From positions 1-25,534 of the forward strand of contig JAURQB010000002.1 of the NCBI GenBank assembly GCA_030836365.1: a stretch of 25,534 nt of DNA, given 5' to 3'. Of this stretch, positions 8,111 through 15,552 are shown one piece after another (within the stretch, counting starts at the first letter, position 1; each line of letters opens with the position of its first letter). The position numbers and the translations under genes were made by a program. Origin of the DNA: Bdellovibrionota bacterium (GTDB taxonomy: Bacteria; Bdellovibrionota; Bacteriovoracia; Bacteriovoracales; Bacteriovoracaceae). The notes below the pieces were generated by a model, which did no database searches, was not told where the DNA came from, and saw only the letters and a program-made list of their open reading frames with translations.

Positions 8111-9916
8111 CTACTCCACCGTCACTGACTTAGCTAAATTTCGAGGTTTATCAATATCAGTTCCTTTATGTTTTGCAATGTAATAACTTAGTAATTGCCC
8201 AAATACATTTAGAGCAAGTGGAGATAAGTCATCTAGATCATCCACATCAAGCGGGAAACGGTAGTCAGAAATATTTTTTAATTCTTCAGTATCAGTTTTT
8301 CCGATAGTTAAAATTATGCCTTTTCTTGTTTTAATTTCCTGAATATTTGAGAGTGTTTTTTCAAATAAGTTATTTTCAATATACGCAATATTCACGACTC
8401 CCTCATCAATCATCGCAATTGGGCCGTGCTTAAGCTCCCCAGAGGCGTAACCCTCCGCATGGACATAGGCGATTTCTTTTAGTTTGAGGGCACCCTCTAA
8501 TGCAATCGGAAAACTTTTATTTCTTCCTGTGAAGAAAAATCCATTTAGAGAGTGAATACTTTCAGCTATTTTTTTAATTTCGTCTGTTCTTGATAAAATT
8601 TCTTCAATTTTTTTCGCCAACCTCGAAGATTGTTTATTAAATTTTACTAAATCTACTGATTCACCCATGAGAGTCATTAACCGCTCAGATAAATAAACAG
8701 AAGTCAGACACTGCATTGTAAATGCTTTGGTACTCGCAACTCCAATCTCAGGGCCTGCGTTAATCATTAAGTTGAAATCACTTTCTCTATAAATCGTCGA
8801 GTGAGCAACATTAAGAATTGATAATGCTTTCACACCCATCTCTTTACACAAATGTAGTGCTGCAAGAGTATCTGCTGTCTCCCCACTTTGAGAAATAAAG
8901 ACAGCTAAATCATTTTTATCAAGGACAGGATTGGCATAGCGAAATTCGCTTGCCATATCCACTGATACAGGGATTCGACACCGAGACTCAATAACATTCT
9001 TCGCAAACAGTCCCGCGTAATAAGCAGTTCCGCAGGCAACAATAGCAATACGCTTAGGAACAGTAGTTAAAAATTTTTGATTAGCCTCATTTTCTAAATG
9101 AATTTTAAATTGATCAATCAAATTAGGCTGCTCCCAGATTTCTTTTAACATGTAGTGTTCAAAATCACCTTTTGTATTTTCACTCGAAAGCAAACTATTT
9201 TTTTCCGTTTTAAATTTATTTGAGTCACTCAGGTCTGGTTCAACAAAAGCTATCTCTTGATCCATTGATAAAACACAAAGAACATTATTTTCGGGAAAAT
9301 AAATTGTATCTATATATTTCTGTAGAGCATAAGGATCTGAGGAAACAAAATAATTAGTCCCATCATCAGACTGACCGCAAGCAAGAGGTGCATTATTTTT
9401 GATAGCATATATTTTTCTCTCGTCTCTGTTTAATGCTACTAAACAATTATTCCCACGAATTCTACTAAAAGCAGTAAATATTACTTTTGAAAATTCTTTC
9501 TCCGTTTTTGATATTTTCTCTACTAAACGAACGAATACTTCTGAATCTGTATCGGATAAAAATTGATAACCTTCTTTAATGAGCTCTTCTTTTAGTTCTG
9601 AAGCATTTTCAATAATTCCATTATGGACAACTGAAAAACCATCGCCAAAATGAGGGTGAGAGTTAACCTTGTTTACATTTCCATGAGTCGCCCAGCGTGT
9701 GTGACCAATCCCTGCAAAATAAATTTCTTTAAGATTTGAAACTTCTTTTCTTAAATTGGTTAGTCGGCCTTCTTTTTTGGCCGTAATAATTTTTCCATCA
9801 CGATCTATTAAGCTCACGCCAGCACTGTCGTACCCTCTATACTCTAAAGCTTCTAAACCATCCAAAACAACACTCAGCGAATTGAAGGTACCTAAATGCC
9901 CTACGATTCCACACAT
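8111..9916 (-). CDS. glmS: glutamine--fructose-6-phosphate aminotransferase (isomerising)
   Basis: GlmS makes glucosamine-6-phosphate from fructose-6-phosphate and glutamine, the first committed step to UDP-GlcNAc for peptidoglycan and lipopolysaccharide. The sequence starts MCGIVG, so Cys2 becomes the N-terminal nucleophile of the class II glutaminase domain. EYRGYDSAGV, GHTRWATHG and NGIIEN are the other expected glutaminase motifs. Two SIS sugar-isomerase domains follow, seen as CGTAYYAG, FISQSGETADT, STKAFT and EGALKLKEIAYVHAEGYASGELKHGPIA. The C-terminus DKPRNLAKSVTVE is canonical. At 601 residues the length is normal. It lies 12 bases downstream of glmU and 2 upstream of pcrA. The 12-base gap leaves no room for a glmS ribozyme, so regulation must be elsewhere. 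Confidence 0.97.
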   Translation of the reverse strand: MCGIVGHLGTFNSLSVVLDGLEALEYRGYDSAGVSLIDRDGKIITAKKEGRLTNLRKEVSNLKEIYFAGIGHTRWATHGNVNKVNSHPHFGDGFSVVHNGIIENASELKEELIKEGYQFLSDTDSEVFVRLVEKISKTEKEFSKVIFTAFSRIRGNNCLVALNRDERKIYAIKNNAPLACGQSDDGTNYFVSSDPYALQKYIDTIYFPENNVLCVLSMDQEIAFVEPDLSDSNKFKTEKNSLLSSENTKGDFEHYMLKEIWEQPNLIDQFKIHLENEANQKFLTTVPKRIAIVACGTAYYAGLFAKNVIESRCRIPVSVDMASEFRYANPVLDKNDLAVFISQSGETADTLAALHLCKEMGVKALSILNVAHSTIYRESDFNLMINAGPEIGVASTKAFTMQCLTSVYLSERLMTLMGESVDLVKFNKQSSRLAKKIEEILSRTDEIKKIAESIHSLNGFFFTGRNKSFPIALEGALKLKEIAYVHAEGYASGELKHGPIAMIDEGVVNIAYIENNLFEKTLSNIQEIKTRKGIILTIGKTDTEELKNISDYRFPLDVDDLDDLSPLALNVFGQLLSYYIAKHKGTDIDKPRNLAKSVTVE

Positions 9917-9928
9917 AATCTACCCCTC

Positions 9929-11320
9929 TTATTTTTTTAGAAACCTTTTTGCCATGCCTTCTTTTGTTACTTGGCGGCTTCGAGAAATGGCAAAATCCCC
10001 GTCATTTAAATTACTACTTATTGTTGAGCCACTTGCAACAAAACAATTATCACCAATATTTACAGGTGCAATCATTTGAGAGTCTGAGCCAATAAAACAG
10101 TTCTCTCCAATAATTGTTTGATGTTTATTTTTACCATCATAATTACAAGTGATGAAACCACAGCCAATATTTGTTTTCTGGCCGATTTCAGCATCCCCAA
10201 CATAAGAGAGGTGGCTTACTTTTGACCCTGCCTTTAAAATTGATTTTTTAGTTTCAACGAAATTTCCAACCTTACACTCCTCCCCAATTTGTGAACCGGG
10301 TCTTATGCGTGCAAAAGGTCCAATACTTGCACCATTAAAAATCAGAGAATCCTCCAAAACAGTGTATGGCAATATTGTTACGTCTTCTCCAATTATTGTA
10401 TTTGAGATTACACATCCTGTTTCAATACAAGAATTCTTCTTGATTGTAGTTTTTCCTCGCAAGTGAACATTCGGCATAATTTTTACACCAGGCTCAATTT
10501 TTACATCATTATCTATATAGGTAGTATTTGAATCAATTATACAAACACCACTTTCTTGAAATTGTTCACACATTTTTTTTCTGGCCAATTGCTCAGCCTG
10601 CTCTAGTTGCGTCATCGTATTTACCCCTAAAAATATATTTTCACCATCATCAACTGTAATGAAATCACAGCTATCTTTCAGGCCCATGATGTCTGTGAGA
10701 TAAAACTCACCAGATTTATTTTTGTTATCAAGTTTCCCAATTTTTTCTTTTAAATAACTTTGATCGACTAAATAAATTCCAGAATTGACCTCATTAATTT
10801 TTTTATCTTCTGCTGAGGCGTCTTTCTCCTCAATAATTGAAATACCTTTATCGGAACTTACTCTTTTAATGCGGCCATAGCCATGTGGGTTGTTGGCGAT
10901 AAAACTCAAGCCGCAAGCGTTAAGATTAGAATTATTTTTAAAATCAATGAGACTCATTAAAGCATTTTTTGTAATTAAGGGAGTATCCGCACATAGAATC
11001 ATTACCTCATCTGAATCAAATTTTGTCTGATTAATAAACTCTGAAACTGCATGTCCAGTTCCTAACTGCTTTTCTTGATAGATATATTCAAGATTCAAAT
11101 CATCAAAGTTTTTATTTAAATAATCCTGAATCATCTCTTTTTGATGACCTAAAATAATTGAAAGCTTAATTTGAGCATGATTTTTTAGCTTAATGATTTC
11201 TGTAATTACTTGATGAATCAAGTTGGTGTGTTGGAAACTCACAAGAGGCTTTGGCGTTTCAACCCCCAGGCGAGTTCCTTTGCCTGCTGCTAGAATGACG
11301 ATACAAATTTTCTTATTCAT
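9929..11320 (-). CDS. glmU: bifunctional GlcNAc-1-P uridyltransferase / GlcN-1-P acetyltransferase
   Basis: GlmU acetylates glucosamine-1-phosphate and then transfers UMP to give UDP-GlcNAc. The N-terminal pyrophosphorylase domain shows LAAGKGTRLG (10-19) with K25 in TPKPL, LGTGHAV, and CADTPLI with the metal-binding aspartate. GEFYLTD and the EVNSGIY region complete the nucleotide-sugar site. From about residue 260 the left-handed beta-helix is seen as hexapeptide repeats (I.......V.I.P, IGPFARIRPGS), with VGNFVETK, LSYVGDAEIG and NIGCGFITCNYDG matching the acetyltransferase site. Length 463 is normal. As the first gene of the operon it feeds, with glmS, the same pathway. It diverges from lon across 200 bases. 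An AAGG lies 7 bases before the ATG. Confidence 0.96.
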   Translation of the reverse strand: MNKKICIVILAAGKGTRLGVETPKPLVSFQHTNLIHQVITEIIKLKNHAQIKLSIILGHQKEMIQDYLNKNFDDLNLEYIYQEKQLGTGHAVSEFINQTKFDSDEVMILCADTPLITKNALMSLIDFKNNSNLNACGLSFIANNPHGYGRIKRVSSDKGISIIEEKDASAEDKKINEVNSGIYLVDQSYLKEKIGKLDNKNKSGEFYLTDIMGLKDSCDFITVDDGENIFLGVNTMTQLEQAEQLARKKMCEQFQESGVCIIDSNTTYIDNDVKIEPGVKIMPNVHLRGKTTIKKNSCIETGCVISNTIIGEDVTILPYTVLEDSLIFNGASIGPFARIRPGSQIGEECKVGNFVETKKSILKAGSKVSHLSYVGDAEIGQKTNIGCGFITCNYDGKNKHQTIIGENCFIGSDSQMIAPVNIGDNCFVASGSTISSNLNDGDFAISRSRQVTKEGMAKRFLKK

Positions 11321-11337
11321 AGGGCTACCTTAAGCGG

Positions 11338-11365
11338 AATATAGTGCCTCAATGGTCTGCTGCAA
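11338..11365 (-). promoter_or_regulatory. possible promoter for the glmU-glmS-pcrA-ppx operon
   Basis: On the minus strand TTGCAG (11365-11360) and TATATT (11343-11338) stand 16 bases apart, a reasonable sigma70-type pair. Predicted transcription would start about 11 bases before the glmU ATG, which is short but still includes the AAGG. It is the only sensible pair seen upstream of glmU. Confidence 0.35.
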
Positions 11366-11378
11366 CTAGCAAACCTAT

Positions 11379-11396
11379 TGACTTCAAAGGAAGTCA
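11379..11396. promoter_or_regulatory. perfect palindrome in glmU/lon divergent region (possible operator)
   Basis: TGACTTC-AAAG-GAAGTCA is a perfect 7-base inverted repeat with a 4-base spacer. It lies about 60 bases upstream of glmU and 125 upstream of lon. There is no T-tract and both flanking genes point away, so it is not a terminator; a dimeric regulator site is the likely reading. Confidence 0.4.
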
Positions 11397-11438
11397 TTAT
11401 CAGTCTTAAATGGTCAATTTTGAAGAAAATAATAAGTA

Positions 11439-11466
11439 AAAACGCTACTTTTTCTTAAAGCGTTTT
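11439..11466. promoter_or_regulatory. inverted repeat upstream of lon (possible operator)
   Basis: AAAACGCT and AGCGTTTT form a perfect 8-base inverted repeat separated by 12 bases, 55 bases before the lon start. It does not match the CIRCE heat-shock element. Since both neighbours are transcribed outward, it is more likely regulatory than a terminator. Confidence 0.4.
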
Positions 11467-11520
11467 GTAATTATCCCGAAATACATAATGCGAATTGATT
11501 AATTTTTTGATGGAGTAAAA

Positions 11521-13938
11521 ATGGTCACAAACTATGATGGCGGAGATATTGAATTTAAAGAGTCTATGCCCCTTCTGCCAATTAGAGATATAGTCGTTTA
11601 TCCTTTTATGATTTTGCCTCTGTTTGTTGGGCGAGATGCGTCAATACAAGCAGTAGAAGCATCTCTAAGTGAATTTGATCGATTAATCCTACTATCAAGC
11701 CAAAAAGACATTACTGACGAAAGTCCCCACCCGGATGAAATATATCAGACTGGTACGGTTGCGATGATCATGCGAATGAGAAAGTTACCTGATGGAAGGT
11801 TAAAGATTTTAGTCCAAGGTTTATCCAAAGCTAAAATTATCAACTTTGAACAAGAAGCACCATATTTTAAGGTCAAGCTAGAAAAGGTTGTTGAATCAAT
11901 CACTCAGCACGATGAGGTTGAGACGAATGCGTTAATGAGAAATATAAAAGAACAACTGGAAAAGTTGATTTCTCTCGGAAAAGTGCTTTCATCGGATATT
12001 TTGATGGTGCTTGAAGACATTCATGAGCCAGGAAGACTTGCTGATTTGATTTCCTCTAACCTCAACTTACATGTTTCAGAAGCGCAGATGATTCTTGAAA
12101 CACTCGATCCAATTGAAAGACTTCATAAAATCAATGATATCATCGCAAGAGAACTTGAAATAATTTCTATGCAAAACAAAATAAAAGGAAATAACCAGTC
12201 AAATTCAGACATTGAACAAAAAGAATATTTTCTTCGCGAGCAAATCAAGGCGATTAAAAATGAACTCGGTGATGAGTCTGGCGACCCAGAGGATGAATTC
12301 AAAGAAATTAAAAATAAAATCATTGCAGCTCAAATGACCGCTGAGGCAGAAAAAGAAAGTTTAAAGCAACTGTCTAGATTAGAAAAAATGCACCCTGACA
12401 GTAGTGAATCAGCAATCATCAGGAATTACCTAGAATGGATGGTTGAGCTTCCCTGGAACAAAGAATCAGCAGAGGAAATCGATCTTGATAAATCTTTAGA
12501 GACTCTAAATGAAGACCACTTTGATTTAGAAAAAGTAAAAGAACGAATACTGGAATACATTGCGGTTAAAATGCTTAAGGGTAAAGAAATGAAAGGTCCA
12601 ATTCTTTGTTTTGCTGGCCCTCCTGGTGTTGGAAAAACATCTCTTGGAAAATCTATTGCAAAAGCTGTTGGAAGAGAATTTGTGCGTATTAGTTTAGGTG
12701 GTGTAAAGGATGAAGCAGAAATTAGAGGTCACCGCCGAACTTATGTAGGGAGTATGCCCGGTCGAATGGTTCAAGCACTCAAGCAAGTTCAAACAAAAAA
12801 TCCGTTAGTCCTTTTAGATGAGGTAGATAAAATGGGGGGAGATTTTAGGGGTGATCCAGCTTCTGCATTACTCGAAGTATTGGACCCTGAACAGAATTCA
12901 TTTTTTAGAGATCACTATATTAATACACCGTTTGATTTATCAAACGTCATGTTTATTGCAACGGCCAATAATTTAGAAAGCATCCCTGGGCCGCTTCGTG
13001 ACAGAATGGAGGTAATTAACTTATCTGGTTATACCCATGAAGAAAAACTGGCCATATCTAAAAAATATTTAATTCCCAAGCAGATGAAAGAAAATGGTAT
13101 TACTCAAGATCACGTAGACTTTAGTGATGACAGCCTTTCGGCCGTAATAAAAAACTTCACACTTGAAGCTGGACTGCGGAACCTTGAGCGAAAGATTGGT
13201 GCTCTTTGCAGAAAAGTAGCAATGAGAATTGCGAAAGGAGAAATCAGCAAAACAAGTATCACGCCGGTATTGGTTGAGAAGTATTTAGGGCCACCACAAT
13301 TCACTGAAGAAGATGCACAAATTTATGATGAAGTAGGTGTGGCGACAGGACTTGCATGGACTTCCTTTGGAGGGTCTGTGCTATATATTGAGTCAACTAT
13401 GATGTCTGGGTCAGGTTTAACTCTGACGGGACAACTAGGCGATGTTATGCAAGAATCTGCTAAGACAGCGATGGGTTATATAAGGTCAAAGGCTGAAGAC
13501 TTTGGAATTGACCACTCTGTATTCAAAGAAAATGAGTTACATGTTCACCTACCTGCAGGTGCGACACCAAAAGATGGGCCTAGTGCGGGAATTACATTGG
13601 CAACTAGCTTAGTATCTCTTTTGACCAATATGCCCATCGATAAGTCTGTTGCAATGACGGGAGAAATAACACTTACAGGAAAGGTCTTACCGATTGGTGG
13701 CTTAAAAGAAAAAGCTCTTGCGGCGATGAGGATGGATATTAAAAAAATAATAATTCCATGGAAAAATAAAAAAGATTTAGTTGATATACCTGAAGAATAT
13801 CGAAAAAAATTAGAATTTATTCCTGTCAAAAACTTTTACCAGGTACTTGAGGTAGCAATTTTGAATTGGAATGATTACGTGAAAAATGTTTCAAAAAAAC
13901 AAGAGAGAGAAAGCAAAAGACCAAGTATTGCGGCATAA
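11521..13938 (+). CDS. lon: ATP-dependent Lon protease
   Basis: Lon is the cytoplasmic homo-hexameric AAA+ protease that degrades damaged and short-lived regulatory proteins. The 805-residue protein has an N-terminal substrate-binding LON domain (about 15-210, beginning LLPIRDIVVYP), a helical linker, and the AAA+ module with Walker A GPPGVGKT (366-373), Walker B LVLLDEVDK, and a GHRRTYVGSMPGR pore region. The C-terminal protease domain has the serine-lysine dyad: S688 in DGPSAG and K731 in GGLKEK, 43 residues apart as in E. coli Lon. All key residues are intact and the length is standard. ATG 11521 follows GGAG at good spacing. Two inverted repeats upstream may control it. The response regulator gene follows 55 bases downstream without a visible terminator. 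Confidence 0.97.
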   Translation: MVTNYDGGDIEFKESMPLLPIRDIVVYPFMILPLFVGRDASIQAVEASLSEFDRLILLSSQKDITDESPHPDEIYQTGTVAMIMRMRKLPDGRLKILVQGLSKAKIINFEQEAPYFKVKLEKVVESITQHDEVETNALMRNIKEQLEKLISLGKVLSSDILMVLEDIHEPGRLADLISSNLNLHVSEAQMILETLDPIERLHKINDIIARELEIISMQNKIKGNNQSNSDIEQKEYFLREQIKAIKNELGDESGDPEDEFKEIKNKIIAAQMTAEAEKESLKQLSRLEKMHPDSSESAIIRNYLEWMVELPWNKESAEEIDLDKSLETLNEDHFDLEKVKERILEYIAVKMLKGKEMKGPILCFAGPPGVGKTSLGKSIAKAVGREFVRISLGGVKDEAEIRGHRRTYVGSMPGRMVQALKQVQTKNPLVLLDEVDKMGGDFRGDPASALLEVLDPEQNSFFRDHYINTPFDLSNVMFIATANNLESIPGPLRDRMEVINLSGYTHEEKLAISKKYLIPKQMKENGITQDHVDFSDDSLSAVIKNFTLEAGLRNLERKIGALCRKVAMRIAKGEISKTSITPVLVEKYLGPPQFTEEDAQIYDEVGVATGLAWTSFGGSVLYIESTMMSGSGLTLTGQLGDVMQESAKTAMGYIRSKAEDFGIDHSVFKENELHVHLPAGATPKDGPSAGITLATSLVSLLTNMPIDKSVAMTGEITLTGKVLPIGGLKEKALAAMRMDIKKIIIPWKNKKDLVDIPEEYRKKLEFIPVKNFYQVLEVAILNWNDYVKNVSKKQERESKRPSIAA

Positions 13939-13969
13939 GTTTCTTGAAACGCAAAGAATTCAAAACAAT

Positions 13970-13990
13970 ACTATTTTAAGATAAAATAGT
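13970..13990 (+). promoter_or_regulatory. AT-rich inverted repeat directly before response-regulator start
   Basis: ACTATTTTA-AGA-TAAAATAGT has perfect 9-base arms and a 3-base centre, and ends 3 bases before the ATG of the response regulator. No Shine-Dalgarno sequence is visible in the same place, so the repeat occupies the usual ribosome-binding position. It may be an operator, a weak hairpin affecting translation, or part of a promoter (TTCAAA, 17 bases, TAAAAT overlaps it). Confidence 0.4.
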
Positions 13991-13993
13991 TTA

Positions 13994-14404
13994 ATGAAAA
14001 AGGTTGAGCACAAGAAATCTAATTTCAAAATACTAGTTATAGATGACTCTAGTATATCTATTAACTTTGTCACCGAGACCCTCGCTACAGCAGGATATAC
14101 AACCGTAGAGCAAGCAGCGACCGCTAACGAAGGTCACAGCATCATACAAACGAAAGATTTCCATCTATATATCATTGATTTAGTAATGCCAAAAATCAGT
14201 GGTATAGAGTTAGCAAAAGAAATCATGGATGGAGATAAAAGTGGATGTGTGCTTATGATGAGTTCTCTTGATTCTGAGAATGTGATGATTGAGTCTATCG
14301 CTAATGGAGCAAAAGACTTTCTCCCAAAACCATTCACAAAATTAGACCTAATTAGTTCCGTTGATAAATTATATGAATATGCAATTAAGGAAAAGATTTT
14401 TTAA
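13994..14404 (+). CDS. single-domain response regulator (CheY-like)
   Basis: The 136-residue protein is a receiver domain alone, with no output domain. The acidic pair D17-D18 lies in ILVIDDSS, the phosphoacceptor is D62 in YIIDLVMPK, the switch Ser is S90 in LMMSS, and the conserved lysine is K112 in FLPKPF. It should take phosphate from a histidine kinase and act through protein-protein contacts, as CheY or phosphorelay intermediates do. No kinase is encoded nearby, so the partner is unknown. It lies between lon and a small membrane protein gene in the same orientation, 15 bases before the latter. The ATG is used because no better start exists; no ribosome-binding site is visible. Confidence 0.92.
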   Translation: MKKVEHKKSNFKILVIDDSSISINFVTETLATAGYTTVEQAATANEGHSIIQTKDFHLYIIDLVMPKISGIELAKEIMDGDKSGCVLMMSSLDSENVMIESIANGAKDFLPKPFTKLDLISSVDKLYEYAIKEKIF

Positions 14405-14418
14405 AAAGGACTTATGAT

Positions 14419-14784
14419 ATGTTTGGATTAATTCGTTTCAGTTTTTATTTTATTTTTTCTACACTTATTCTTAGCTTACCTTTTAACAATCAGCCGCTTT
14501 TTTACAGTGTTCAAAAATACTCCACACCAATCACTAATGCTACTATATGGAAGTTAAAAACATTTTACGGAGATATTTTTCTCGAAAAAGAAGACTCAAA
14601 TAAGATGAAAGAAAAAATTGACCAGATTAGCTCTTCCTTGAGTAGCAGTGTAAGAAAGAAGTTTTCACCGAGCCCTCAACGATCAAAGAGACAGCGTTTT
14701 TTTAAAACGAAAGAACATGAGCCTCATCATGAATATGACCCAATCGAAAGGAAGCAATTAGAAAAAATATTTGAGAGAGAGTAG
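14419..14784 (+). CDS. small membrane-anchored or secreted protein, unknown
   Basis: I do not recognise this 121-residue protein. A hydrophobic segment (about 6-25, LIRFSFYFIFSTLILSLPF) can serve as an uncleaved anchor or signal peptide. The rest is hydrophilic, and the last 50 residues are very basic and polar (SPSPQRSKRQRFFK, then many E, H and K). No cysteine or enzyme motif is seen. It begins 15 bases after the response regulator with an AAGGA 8 bases before ATG, so the two are probably expressed together. The stop codon lies inside the loop of a strong terminator hairpin, which marks the end of this transcription unit. Confidence 0.65.
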   Translation: MFGLIRFSFYFIFSTLILSLPFNNQPLFYSVQKYSTPITNATIWKLKTFYGDIFLEKEDSNKMKEKIDQISSSLSSSVRKKFSPSPQRSKRQRFFKTKEHEPHHEYDPIERKQLEKIFERE

Positions 14785-14810
14785 TCCTCTCTCTCAATTA
14801 TTTTTTTTAC
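14771..14810. terminator. bidirectional intrinsic terminator overlapping a stop codon
   Basis: TTGAGAGAGAG (14771-14781) pairs perfectly with CTCTCTCTCAA (14787-14797), 11 base pairs with a 5-base loop TAGTC. A T-rich run follows at 14798-14808 on the plus strand, and an A-rich run precedes it (T-rich on the minus strand). It should end transcripts of the response-regulator unit and of the convergent small gene ending at 14807. The plus-strand stop TAG occupies the loop. Confidence 0.85.
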
Positions 14811-14986
14811 TGGCTTACAGCTGCAGGTTGAGCATTTTCTTCAGAGCCTACTTGTGACTCCACATCAACGTCAACACTTCTTTCTGCTGAGATAATTTGG
14901 ATGCATTCTGCCTTCATGTTTTCACCAACTTCTGCAGCGAAAGAAATAGAAGATCCTAACAACAACATTACAAATAACAATTTCAT
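14807..14986 (-). CDS. small secreted protein (59 aa) with signal peptide
   Basis: The product starts MKLLFVMLLLGSSISFA and is probably cleaved before AEVGENM, leaving a mature peptide of about 42 residues that is acidic and holds one cysteine. I do not recognise it. The frame stays open upstream to 15055, but the start is set at ATG 14986 (or the adjacent ATG 14989): a strong GAGGAGG lies 3-6 bases before this ATG pair, and the hydrophobic signal begins here. It has its own leader region with a near-palindrome at 15037-15054, and ends at the bidirectional terminator. Function unknown. Confidence 0.6.
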   Translation of the reverse strand: MKLLFVMLLLGSSISFAAEVGENMKAECIQIISAERSVDVDVESQVGSEENAQPAAVSQ

Positions 14987-15036
14987 CATCAACCTCCTCA
15001 AAGATGAATATGATATAGGACTAACTGCATACAACA

Positions 15037-15054
15037 TGCCAATAATTAATGGCA
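15037..15054. promoter_or_regulatory. near-palindrome upstream of small secreted gene
   Basis: TGCCAATAATTAATGGCA is symmetric at 16 of 18 positions and lies about 50 bases upstream of the small secreted protein gene at 14807-14986. It could be a regulator binding site; it lacks the GC-rich stem and T-tract of a terminator. Confidence 0.3.
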
Positions 15055-15114
15055 CTTTTCAAGGACATAAGCCCCTTTTATTTTTGCTTTTCCAACAGGT
15101 GTATAAACATTTGA

Positions 15115-15145
15115 CAAAAAAAAGCCCGAATCTAAATTCGGGCTT
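15115..15145 (-). terminator. intrinsic terminator after 68-aa secreted protein gene
   Basis: AAGCCCGAAT (15122-15131) and ATTCGGGCTT (15136-15145) form a perfect 10-base-pair stem with a 4-base loop. On the minus strand it is followed by a run of T, so it ends the transcript of the gene at 15172-15378, whose stop is 27 bases upstream. Confidence 0.88.
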
Positions 15146-15171
15146 CACAATAAAAAAGATGGAAAATATTA

Positions 15172-15378
15172 CTACTTAGGTGTTGCCCCTCTTGAAGCAG
15201 CTTCATCAGCATTAAGGCAAACTGTTTTATTTTGACCGTTCTCACTTATCACGTATAAACTAGTTCCAGAACTACAAGATAGATTATCCGTACTATCACT
15301 AACCGATCCGCAGTTAGCAGAAAAAACGTTTAAAGATACAGTCATTAAAAGAATTGCTAATACACTTAATTTTTTCAT
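15172..15378 (-). CDS. small secreted three-cysteine protein (CX11C family member 1)
   Basis: This 68-residue protein has a clear signal peptide (MKKLSVLAILLMTVSLNVFSA) with likely cleavage before NCG, leaving about 47 residues with three cysteines. Its mature part follows C-x11-C-x6-YVISE-x5-TVC, the same order and spacing as the 70-residue protein encoded at 15553-15765 apart from one 5-residue gap. I do not recognise the family. An exported, disulphide-containing protein is the natural reading; three cysteines imply one free thiol or a dimer. ATG 15378 follows GGGAG at 6 bases. It has its own terminator and a possible promoter at 15399-15427. Confidence 0.65.
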   Translation of the reverse strand: MKKLSVLAILLMTVSLNVFSANCGSVSDSTDNLSCSSGTSLYVISENGQNKTVCLNADEAASRGATPK

Positions 15379-15398
15379 TTCTTACTCCCTGTTTTGTT

Positions 15399-15427
15399 TA
15401 CATATTTGGTTGCATTTAATATGCCAA
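15399..15427 (-). promoter_or_regulatory. possible promoter for the 68-aa secreted protein gene
   Basis: On the minus strand TTGGCA (15427-15422) is followed after 17 bases by TATGTA (15404-15399), about 20 bases before the ATG. The -35 is good and the -10 weak. The preceding terminator at 15500-15526 supports an independent promoter somewhere in this gap. Confidence 0.3.
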
Positions 15428-15499
15428 AACAAATTCGAGTTTTCAGGTACTTGCAAATAACGTAAGAGCTTATTTTTTGATATTGCCTAATAAATGAAC

Positions 15500-15526
15500 A
15501 AAAAAACCCCCACTAAAGGTGGGGGT
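15500..15526 (-). terminator. intrinsic terminator at the end of the Tad/YD-repeat unit
   Basis: ACCCCCAC (15506-15513) and GTGGGGGT (15519-15526) form an 8-base-pair, GC-rich stem with a 5-base loop, followed on the minus strand by seven T. It lies 27 bases after the stop of the 70-residue gene and should close the long minus-strand unit above it. Confidence 0.88.
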
Positions 15527-15552
15527 GAATAATCATGTTTATAAAAAATATT

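Noticed and set aside
9917..9928. Possible glmS ribozyme upstream of glmS
   Set aside because: Only 12 bases separate glmU and glmS, too few for the ribozyme of about 150 bases known in Firmicutes.
14901..15179. 92-codon plus-strand frame across the small secreted genes
   Set aside because: It runs through the strong signal-peptide gene and two minus-strand regulatory elements in antisense, including the terminator at 15115-15145, and has no ribosome-binding site.
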